Below, one piece after another: positions 30,901 through 42,866 of a stretch of 64,000 nucleotides of DNA. A model generated the notes under the pieces. The model was not told where the DNA came from, did not search any database, and saw only the letters and a program-made list of their open reading frames with translations. Source of the DNA: Liolophura sinensis (taxonomy: Eukaryota > Mollusca > Polyplacophora > Chitonida > Chitonidae); NCBI RefSeq assembly GCF_032854445.1, contig NC_088301.1:2418001-2482000 (forward strand), given 5' to 3'. Numbering within the stretch: the stretch's first letter is position 1; each line of letters opens with the position of its first letter. A program made the position numbers and the translations under genes.

Positions 30901-33900
30901 CTGGAATATTGTTCAGGTATGTCAGGCGTTACACTTAACACCCTCTGGTTCACTGCAATATTGTTCAGATATGCCAGGCGTTACACATAACAGTCACTGG
31001 TTCACTGGAATATTGTTCAGGTATGTCAGGCGTTACACTTAACACCCTCTGGTTCACTGCAATATTGTTCAGATATGCCAGGCGATACACATAACAGTCA
31101 CTGGTTCACTGGAATATTGTTCAGATATGTTAGGCGTTACACGCTTATCGCATCTTATCTGATCCAGATAAGTTTGATATGACATCCACTGTTCAACAGA
31201 AACTGTCATTTATGTCGGGGACGTGGAAGTTTGTCTCTCCCGGTAACGGCTGCAGGAATGTTGTGTGTACAGTTTTATTTTGACACTGTTTACAGAGAAA
31301 ACTCAGATAAACCTACCCAGAGCTCCCACTTTTACCACAAACATCAAAACAACGGCCAGTGGCACGGTAAGAACGACGTAGCCGATAAAGTTGAAGATGG
31401 CGCCTGCCAGCTGGTGTCCGCAGCCTCGGAGTGTTCCCATGGTTGTGGCCTGTTAACATATAGACATCTTTATGGACATCCATGTCCACAAGGTGAAAGT
31501 ATATGCCGCGGTGTTATAATCTCAATACAAAATATCCCACAAACTCAGACACCTTTCGCTTTTAATCGAACGCACGTTGCTGGCCTTGTGTCTTTTACTT
31601 ATTCTGTTGGATTTTAACGATGTACTCATGTCAGCTTTATAAGGGGAGGAAATTTTAATACTCTATCGAATGCAGCTCCCTTGTCAGAAACCTTTAACTT
31701 GAAGCCTTTGCACAGAGATACAGATGAATTCAAACAGGAGAAAAATTGTCCAATGTTAGATCGGCAGACAGAGAACCGGAAGGTGTGGAGTGTCAGCCAG
31801 CCGATCCCCCCCCCCCCCCGCACCCACAAACTCTGCATGATTTGCATACTTTTTTTAAAATCTGCACCGTGCAATGTCTTTTTACAACATTTCACTGTAT
31901 GTTGCTAATTTCTTCAAACACTGGACTGTATTATGATTAAGGTTGTGTTTGTGTACCGGATAACCAGGTAGAAATTATTCCAGCACAATTTGTAATTCAT
32001 TCAACTTCTCTTTTGCGCAGAGGAATTGAATACTAGACATCTTTAGTCTGTAACAATTACCAGTACAGTCAACGGGAGACAAGTCATTTACCGTTATGGC
32101 ATCCAGAAACTGTATGAAGACAATGAGAGGTATCGTCCGGGAGACGAGATCAATAATGTCACTGCAAAATAAAAGTAACTGAATGATTGTGTCCTATCTT
32201 TACAGAAGACGAAAACATGATCGTAGTAAAGTCGGTCTAATGTCAGAAGTGGTACGTCATACAGACGATAAATAGTGGGAAATGAACGATACGCGACAAA
32301 TGAACGACACCCAGGGTGAAACTGGGCGATACTTAAGAAGAAATTGATAACTAAGGTAAATCGGACAATACCTGAAGGTAAAACTAGCTTAACCACGGTA
32401 AAAGAGAACAATACATACGAGAAGATTGGAGGATGCCTACTTAAAAACAGACGAAAGTTTTTAATACGGAGAAAACGCATAATTCAAATGATAGCAATGA
32501 GGAAATCACTATATAGCTTACAGCAGGTGACATTTAACCTGCTGGTGGAACTCGCGACTAAGGCTACCTTTACGCATCTTTTCCACTCAGTCTCTGCTCT
32601 GGTGCAACATGAGATCAAATTCATCTGGCACAATGACCAATGCTGTCGCTATGAGGTCAATTCCTGCTCACATTGGTTTATTCTCCGGTCTTAAGAGGGA
32701 AGGTCCTGCCAGCAACCTGCGGAGAGTAGATGGCAACTCCCGGGCTCTGACCGGTTTCCTGTCACCATAATGATGGCCGCCGTAAAAGTCAAGACTTTTT
32801 TAGAACGTCGTAAAACACCAATAAAATAATTCAATAAATAAATAAAACAAATTTGTCTGCAGCCCTACGATCAAATATTAAAAATAAATCAATATATTTC
32901 AGTTATTTATTATAAACATGTGAAGAAATAGAAATAGCGCGTGTCTATGTACCCTGATTTGACTACATAAGCATTAGGTGTAACACGTGTATACTACTCA
33001 CATTACGAAGTAGCCAGTGTTAGAGGTTAGAGCAAGAAAACAGGACTTGCTGGCCCAGTGTCAGTATAATGGGACTGGTTGATCCGGTTTCATGTTTCGT
33101 GCCTTTGGCATGATACATCATACACTCGCCCTGCCACAGGAAGACACAATGTACATGTGTGTATACACACCTAATGGCTCTTCGTCGTTATATGGCCGAA
33201 AAATGGCTAAGTACTAAGTAAAAACATGAAAAGTACATACTTGCTTGTGTCAGTTAAACGGTGTATGCGTCTGGGTATACTTAACCTACTCATAAGGTGA
33301 TAAATAGACTTACGGATCCTCTGTGAACACAACCGGCAGCACATTCTTCAGTGACAGAAGTAAAACAGCGCTTACCACGAAAACAACCACTGGAAATGGA
33401 TCAAAAATGGAACACATTATAGCGCCGAGCTGAAGCAACATAAACGTCGAAGTCCTATCACGGTACAGAATCAGATATGCTCTCTAGAAATGCAATCATA
33501 TATATTTGTAATTGTTGATGTTTATACTTTCACATTCTAATGTATGCATCCAAACTCAAGGCATTCAACGTCATTCAACGTTTTCTGGGAATATTTTTAC
33601 CACATACAAAATCAATTTTCAGGAAGATGTCATGCCTTCTGTATATATACAGCATACTGGTGTTGTTTTTATGGATATATACAATCTTACATAGAAAAAT
33701 GTTAGTGTATTTATGCAGTATCAGGAAGTCTGTATAGTGCTGTGTATCTGCCCAAATAGACTGTCATGTTTTCTGCACATTTGCTGTATGTTCCGGATAC
33801 ATACAATATCAGTACTGATCTGTTATCCATCTTTATATTCGCACTGACTTGCATTATGAAACGAATTTTTCCACTCATAAAGGACCATGCACAATGTATA

Positions 33901-36900
33901 CATGTATGTATCAATGCAGACTATCTTACGTGCAAACGCCTGAGCGACCCTGGCTGACGTTTTTGCTGCGTTGGCGTTTCCGGCTCCCAAGTTCTGACCC
34001 ACACGAATGCTGCAGGATAAAGAAATCCCCAGTGGGATCTGAAAGGACAATATCAGATGATATATATTTAAATGGGTACAAACATAAAAGCAGAACGATG
34101 ATAATTTATCATCATTTTTTTTTTCTTTTTTTTTTACTAATTGTTTGACTGTATTGATTTCAATTAAATGCTTAAATAAAAATTTGTCTCGCCAAAAATG
34201 CACACTGACTTTTCTCTGGCCAAGGGTACTGGCTAAATATTGGCAATGGACACGAAAGTTGTAGATTCCTGTGCTGATGTTGACTGTTAGTTTTATGATC
34301 GCAAATATATCCTCTAACAGTACGGCGTGTACGTCACACGTAGAAAAATTCATCAATGACTTGCCTAATGTCAACGTTGTTGAGTTCCGCTATGGCGTTA
34401 TACAACAGTCCAATAAATTATCACCATAACAACAGAGATAACGCGAAGAGGGGCAAATGGATACAGAATGCCTAACTCCGAAACAATGCTTGTGATCTGG
34501 CGCAGCAAGCTTACCATATACAAGATGGCTTCTATCTGAAATGTCACAGAAGTGGCACCCAGTTCTACTTCTCCGAGGAGTCCTGAATAGAGCGAGGAGA
34601 ACCACAGAACATTTTTCAAATTTAGTAATCGAATCAGACAACACAATAAATAAAAGCAAACCATTAAAATCATTACAGCATAGATGAGAAAGTCGATTTT
34701 ACATGATACATTTTGTTTGCTTAAAATTACATGTCCAAAATATAATACCAGTATTACATTTCAAATAGTATTATACTTGCTGATTGATGTTAAAATAGAT
34801 TACGCCATTGAAATATAATATTGTGTAATGGAGAACAAAGCAACCCGTTACAAAAACATTCTGTTGGAATAACTGACACATCAACCCGATATATAAACGT
34901 TCTGTAGTAGTGACTGAAACATCAACCCGTTACAAAAACGTTTTGGAGGAATAACTGAACAAGTCAGCTGTACATAATATAATAATTTACAGAAATAACA
35001 CAATCCATTCTTCCGTCAGAGAAAAAAATACTGTCAATTTATCAAACTGGTTTTTATAGTGAAACCAGTACTACAACAACACATAGCCGCTTTCACGAAT
35101 ACGAAATAAAATAACGTGACATAACCTAGTTCCACCAATGCCTCAATGTTGTCTGTTAGAGAATGAACAGCTTTTTTATACGGTTCTTTTTGCGTGAGGT
35201 GAATCTAAGTAGGCTACCTACCATTGAGAAATATTCCTATCTCAAAACTCCACATTTCAATACCCATCATGACAAGACCTGGAATTGCGAGTCGCAGAAA
35301 CAGTCCCCAATGTTCTAATGCCTTCCAAGACCAACCTGTCGTCAGAAAACAATGCTCAAGGTGAGATTTGACAAAATATACCAGCAATTGTGAAGCTATT
35401 CACAGTTTACAATATAGAGATCGAAGCCTTGACACTCTTCGTTTACGGCGGAACAAATGATGGGGTTATGGTTTTTACTTACATTGCTAGAATTCAAAAT
35501 TAATAAATACAGCGAATTTTAGTTTTGTGTGGAATGGAACAGAAACATACAAATCGTCAGCTTGGTAACATTCACATAGCAAAATTTTAAAAGTATTTTA
35601 CAAAGGTATGTTTATTTATATAAACATATATAATATGTGATATTGCACATATACGATGCGATCAGCATTATGGTGGGAGGAACTCTGTCAGAGCGTGGGG
35701 AAACACCCACGACATCACCATGCTGCAGGTAAACCCTCCGACGTGCAGAGTAAAATGAGTCAGCGTGAACTAACGGTATAAAAATATCTCTTACTTAGCT
35801 GTGTCACATACGATACCTGGCCACGTTTTCTTGTACGTTCCACTAAATATGATGTAGAATAAAGTTGCGAAGCTCATCGCAGCAAATGCCAGGGCTTGTG
35901 CCACTGCCGAACCTCTGTGAAGGGACAAAGACAAGGAAGTATAAGTGTTTCTACAAACAAGAAGCAATTCAAACAAGAAATGAAAGCATAAGTTTGTTGC
36001 TAACAGTAGGAATATTAAAACTCACTTCTCTTTTAATCGAGTTTGTTTTTTCTCTATTTTAACTGCGACTCAGCAGCTCTATGTAAGCCGGTTGTTCTGT
36101 TTGTCTGTCTGTCTGGCTATCGATCGGTCATTGTGTTAAATGTTTTGACACCCTTTTATTTATAAAATATGAGTCCAGTTTAATTAACGTGGGGTCGGAG
36201 TGCAAGACAACATAATGAATCCGATACGCGAGATATAGCAGCAATTGCAAATTTCCATTAGTATTGTGTTTCAACGCACTATTAATTAATTAATGTGACT
36301 ACTCATGAATATTTATGAGACGGCAGCAAGCCTTGTGGTGGGACACCGGACAGAGCCAGGGGAACAAGCAAACTTCTCCAGGTAACAGGCAGACCTTTAT
36401 ATATAGGACCAGAGAGGACTTTCAAAAACACGCATTTTTTTCTGAATTTGTCTTCTTTCTCAACATCAACATAATTGTCAGATACTACTTGTTATCTGTG
36501 TCAAAAATTTACATATTTAGTGGGAATTTCATACTTTCCCGTTAGCTTCTAAACTTGAAGGGAACCGTAGTACATTTCAGTATGTATGAACCCACTACCG
36601 CGTTGTTTGGTGAGGCGAGCAGTGAGGCGAGCAGTGAATGGACCAAAAACGCGGGTTACCAATATTTATTTGGTTTTTAACGCCATGCTCAAGAAGTTTT
36701 CACTATGAGAGTGATCAAATTTTAGGTTGGGGACAATATGTTAAGATAGTTCACTATCACATTAGTCGTCGACCTAAAGGTCGCAGCAAGTGCCTTACAA
36801 GTCGTATGCTTATATCATGTAACATTCATAGTAATATATACATCATTAATTTTAAGCGAAAATATATTTCCTTCATATTTACAAAAATATTGTAACAATG

Positions 36901-39900
36901 ATAATATAAATAACTGTATGTGGGAATGTCTCCAGCAACCTGCGGATGGTCGTGGCTTTCCCTCCCGTCTTAATGCTGGCCGTCGTAGTAGAATTTAAGT
37001 GTTCTTGAGTACAGCATAAAACACCAATTAAAGAAAGAAACAAAATAATAATTGTATCCCGTTAAAAGATATAATAGCATAGCTGACATTACAGTGTCCA
37101 GATAGTATGGTCTTACATTAACATGCCACATGCTTGACGTATACATGTACGCCTTACCTGATTCCATATCCTAGGACATAGACGGCTATGTACTGCCCCA
37201 ATGCGTTCAGTATGTTACCTAGCCCTCCAATAACTACAGGTGGATAGACTTTATTCTGTCGGATGGAATAAGACTTTGTTACATCATCGCTGACTGAGAT
37301 AACGAAAAAAGTGTTTCGTATGTACCCATCTTTTCTTGATAGTTCACTTAATTCCGACAATGTCGGGATCCTTTCTGATTTCTAACTATACTTCGCAAAA
37401 TGATGAATTGATACTAAAACGCTCACTACTTTTGGAAAATCTCAAGTAGTTCTTTCAACCAAGTGGATGCTTACCTGATTTTGCAAAAACTTGACGAAAA
37501 TTTGAAACCAAAAATTGAACTGAAATAAAAAAGAAAAAGCGCAAGAGATATCATAAAAAAAGAACTAAAATCAAAAACATTATAAAATTAGGTATTTCTG
37601 ACGGACATTACATCTTCACATCCGGTCCGAGTTTTTTTTTTATCAATACTTAACCATTATGCATTTACATGATATTTTACTTAAACAATATTATTTTTTA
37701 ATTTCCAACCCCAAACTAAAGCCATGAACTCAACCAAATAAATTTAAAAAAAAGAACAAATAAAATACATGTTGAAAACAAATAAAATTGTTAAACTGTC
37801 GTGAAAGTACAAATGTTAAAATGTTTAGTTCAAGGTAACATAAAATTACATAGTTTTAATGCTTTTATGAAAATTGAGGAAACAAACATTAAAGGATTAA
37901 GAAAAACGTACCAACAAGCCCGGCATAAAAAAGAGGAGATAATCTGCGGATATCCTGAGAAGAAAACAAGACCATAAGCTTTACTCCCATCAACAAGTTG
38001 TACAGTTCACTTAGCTAGCGTTATAGACAATCAAGCCATTTTCGACACAAAATATGTTCAGTATTTCCACAGAAAACAGAGAATTAAGTTCACCACATAG
38101 CTTGGAATTCGTCAAGGGTCAGTTTTTAATACAGTCAGGATACTTGCAAATTGGGAAATACAGACCGACATTTACAAGGCTCGAGACTATACTTGATTAT
38201 CTGAGAGTATTCAGATTTGACAGATTAGGTGTTTGTGATATACCTATACAAGTCGCTTACTTTGCCACTTGAGGATTTTGACCCAGTACAAGCAACAGGC
38301 TTTCGGCGTTTAGGTGTATACCCCAGCACGGAAAGCAGGAGAGGGATATTATCAGTAAACCTGTATTAGTGAAAACAAAATCATAACAAATTAGCAAATT
38401 ACACTTTTAAAGTTAGTTGTGATATGGGGTACAGTACATACATGCATAGCATTCCAGGGAACTAATAATCAGGATTCAAAATCCCAATGAAAATGGAAAG
38501 CAAACACCCAGCGCATTAACGCAAAATTGGGGGATTTCTGTAGATTTACGGGTTCGAGTAGAGTACCAATTTATTTAAATGGTGTAATAATAAGAACTGC
38601 TAGTTAGCTTCGTGTGTACAAATTTTTATCTAAATTCGGGTATTGGTCTCTAATCATATATTAGTAGATATCTTCTAAGAATACATACTTCTTTGGAAAT
38701 ATATCCCAAACATTCGTCTGCTGTTAGCGCCGTATGCCTTAATGGTAAACAAAAACAGTAGTAAATGTGCAAATTGTCAGAGTTTTAAAACTTTCATAGG
38801 GAAGGTTAAGATGAATCAGGAGCGTTCATTAAAATGGTGTTCATTACACAGACAAACATATACATCTAAGGACAGTTTTTTATACAGACACGTTTGAAGC
38901 TCAAACAATGTACAGCAACGTCTAAGATCATTTGCTTCATAACGTTCATTCTAAAATAATAATAATATCACCATTATCAATATGATGCATTAAATTATAT
39001 ATTTTCGAAACCAAAATGAACACGATTTAACGGCGGAATACATCTTCTTCACAAGCCAATATTTGTTCAGAAAAACTTTTACTTTGATCATGCTATAAGC
39101 AGAAATACCTGTGCGAATAACGTGTCACAGGCGGTGCAGAGTCCTGTGCATATAGACAATCCCGTTATGTTCAGCAACTGGCGACGAAAAGAAAAACATG
39201 AAAAGCACCCCAGGAAAATCAGACACGCAGATATACATAATTAATTTCTGTATATATACGGCTTGATAAAAATGTCTTGTGGTTCTATACACATATACAT
39301 GGCTTGATAAGATATCTTGTGGTTCTATAAACATATATACGGCTTGATAAGATTATCTTGTAATTCTATACACATGACACAGAACTGATAAGATTATCTT
39401 GTGGTTCTATACACATATATACGGCTTGATAAGATTAACTTGTGGTTCAATACACAAATATACGGCTTGATAAGAATATCTTGTGGTTCTATACACATAT
39501 ATACGGCTTGATAAGATTACCTTGTGGTTCTATACACATATATACGGCTTGATAAGATTACCTTGTGGTTCTATGCACATATATACTGCTTGGTAAGATT
39601 ATCTTATGGTTCTATATACATATATACGGCTTGATAAGGTTATCTTGTGGTTCTATACACATATATACGGCTTGATAAGGTTATCTTGTGGTTCTATACA
39701 CATATATACGGCTTGATAAGGTTATCTTGTGGTTCTATACACATATATACGGCTTGATAAAGTTCTTCTGACACTTTTACATTTAATTTGTTCCCCATTA
39801 ATGTCAACATACATGCGTGAGACGTACCATAAATATGGCCTGTTATTTATTGACAAGACTCATCTGACAATAACCAATGCGGTCGCTGTGAGTTCAAGTC

Positions 39901-42778
39901 CAGTTCATGCTGGCTTCCTCTCCGGCCATAAGTGGGAAGGTCTTCCACCAACCTGCGGATGGTCGTGGGTTTCCCCCGGGCTGTGCCCGGTTTCCACCCA
40001 CCATATTGCTGGCCACCGGCGTATAAGTGAAATATTCTTGAGTACGGCGTAAAACACCAATCAAATAAATAAATAAATAAATAAATAAATAAATCCTCTG
40101 ACAATACCAGAAAGAGATAGTGTATGCTTTTGTAATATTTAACATACAGGAATGATGATGTATTTAAGAGATACATAATCGGCATGTAAAGATGACATGC
40201 TTAAATGAATAACGAGTATTGTGTGACAGTACTCACGGAGATAGCCAAGGCCGCCCCGTCCAGTTCATATCGCCCCAAATGTCCACAGAATATTAAGCTG
40301 ATAGGACCCAGGATGAAGTTAAACAAAGCTGTCAAGTACTGGAGGTTAAAAATGACATTACGATAATTGCACCTGAATTCTTCATTGTCTTTGACAAGTT
40401 AAGGCTATTGTTGGTGTGGGCATTGATTAGATATGGTCAAGATATGGATCTCTAAACCCACTCTGGTGTCTTACTGATTAAAGAATACGCTTCGATGTCG
40501 GGTGATCGGGAATCAAACAAGAGCCGTGTTTGAAAATGTAACTTGTTGCTGACATGACTGGTTGGCAGTATGATACTGCTTGATGAGGTGTCAAGCCTGA
40601 TGTCTTCAACATTACACTTCAGTTTTGGCAGCATTTTGGCCGAATGGAATCCTCGTGCCACAAACTTGCACATACCGAATGACATCTCGTAGTCACATGA
40701 TTGAAAAGCGGTTGAGTACGACGTAATAACAACACATACATATACATATACAGATCACTAAGCTTTGTTTCCCTGTGGCCGTCTCTGAATTTCCAGCGAA
40801 ACAGTTGATCTGTTTCTGTAGATATATGTGCACATATGTGTTAGTGCACAGTACAGTGGGACGCTTAAAGTTAACCCAGGTTACACGTATGGACATGTGG
40901 CTGACTTTGTGCACAATACAGAGGGACGCTTAAAGTTAAAACAAGTTACACGTATGGACATGTGGCTGACATTGTGCACAGTACAGAGGGACGCTTAATG
41001 TTAACCCAGGTTACACTTATGGACATGTGGCTGACTTTGTGCACAGTACAGAGGGACGCTTAAAGTTAACCCAAGTTACACGTATGGACGTGTGGATGAC
41101 TTTGTGCACAGTACAGAGGGACGGTCAAAGTTATCCCAGGTTACACTTATGGACATGTGGCTGACTTTGTGCACAGTACAGAGGGACGCTTAAAGTTAAC
41201 CCACGTTACACGTATGGACATGTGGCTGACTTTGTGCACAGTACAGAGGGACGCTCAAAGTTATCCCAGGTTACACGTATGGACATGTGGCTGACTTTGT
41301 GCACAGTACAGAGGGACACTCAAAGTTATCCGAGGTTACACTTATGGACATGTGGCTGACTTTGTGCACAATACAGAGGGACGCTTAAAGTTAACCCAGG
41401 TTACACTTATGGACATGTGGCTGACTTTGTGCACAGTACAGAGGGACGCTTAAAGTTAACCAAAGTTACACGTATGGACATGTGGCTGACTTTGTGCACA
41501 GTGCAGAGGGGCACTTAAAGTTAACCCAGGTTACATGTATGGACATGTGGCTGACTTTGTGCACAGTACAGAGGGGCGCTTAAAGTTAACCCGCTTAATG
41601 TTAAGCCCCCCCCTCCCCACCTCCCGATTGTCATGCCGAAGACACCAAACGTGAAACTCCACCCAGTCACATTATACTGGCCAACCAGTTCTGTGTCATG
41701 GCTGTAATGTCTTAGTGTTGACGACCGTGACAAAGCAGTAACGGTCGATTTTCTTAAGTCTTATGTATGACCCAACCCTGGTTTGATCCCGGGCCCACCA
41801 AATTCACGAACGAATGAATGCTTGGGGCTTAACGTCCTACTTAACAATTTTTCAGTCGTACGACGATGGAGAATCAGTAGGTATGTGTACGTATGTTATA
41901 TCTCGTGTCAGGGCGAGTCTATGTCGCTAAAGTGCTGCCGCCGCTGAAATATCATGCCAAATACACGAGACATGACACCTCACAGTTACATTATACTGAT
42001 ACTGTAAAACACGTACAGCACAGAGAGTCAATTCAGAGCAGCGACGAGTGTGATAGCTGTCAAATGGTCACCATAAATACCTAATGGGGCCTGTTGTCAG
42101 ATTACCACAGTTAGGGTTTTATTCCAATTCTTCGTGCAAATAGTAACAAAGTACACGCCCCCTAGCACCATGGCTTAAGTAGAATTTGGATACAAAACAC
42201 AGAGATGTTAATTATGTTGACACTTAACTGTTAACATTTATTATCTAAAATACGAACTATCTGGTGGTGTTACCGTTTATTTTGTTTATTTGTCAACCGT
42301 ATTTACAGTTACTGGCCCGTAAAAGTTATCCCCTATGAACCGTGTGCGGCGTAAGATATATTTAACAATGAGAGTTACCCTTACGGCTGTGAGTTTAGGG
42401 GTGCGGTTTATTGGAACTGTATGGTTCACCTCTCATATTAGGAGGTATCCTATTGACAATATAAGCTTGTAGTGTTATTGGCTAAAGCGGTATCAGACAA
42501 GATCGCGCAAATATCGCCATATGGGGATAATTATTCGGCAAAGTCAAACGTTTAGTGTGCTTCTCGTAGCAGTCTTTATAATTTAATGTAAATTCCACCC
42601 CCCCCCCCCCCCCCCCCCCAGTGTATACATGTTGGCTTCCTACCCGGCCGTCCGTGGAAAGGTCTGCGACCAACCTGCGGATGTTCTCCCAACATAATGC
42701 TGGACGCCGTCTTATAAGTGAAATATTTTCGAGTATGGTGTAAAACACCAATCAAATAAATAAATAAATAAATAAATC

Positions 42779-42866
<88 letters not shown>

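Noticed and set aside
31231..31617. 128-codon plus-strand frame
   Set aside because: Antisense shadow of gene B exon 16.
33823..34374. 183-codon minus-strand frame taken as one exon
   Set aside because: Only 34038-33930 matches the MATE family and is bounded by splice sites; the rest is intron read-through.
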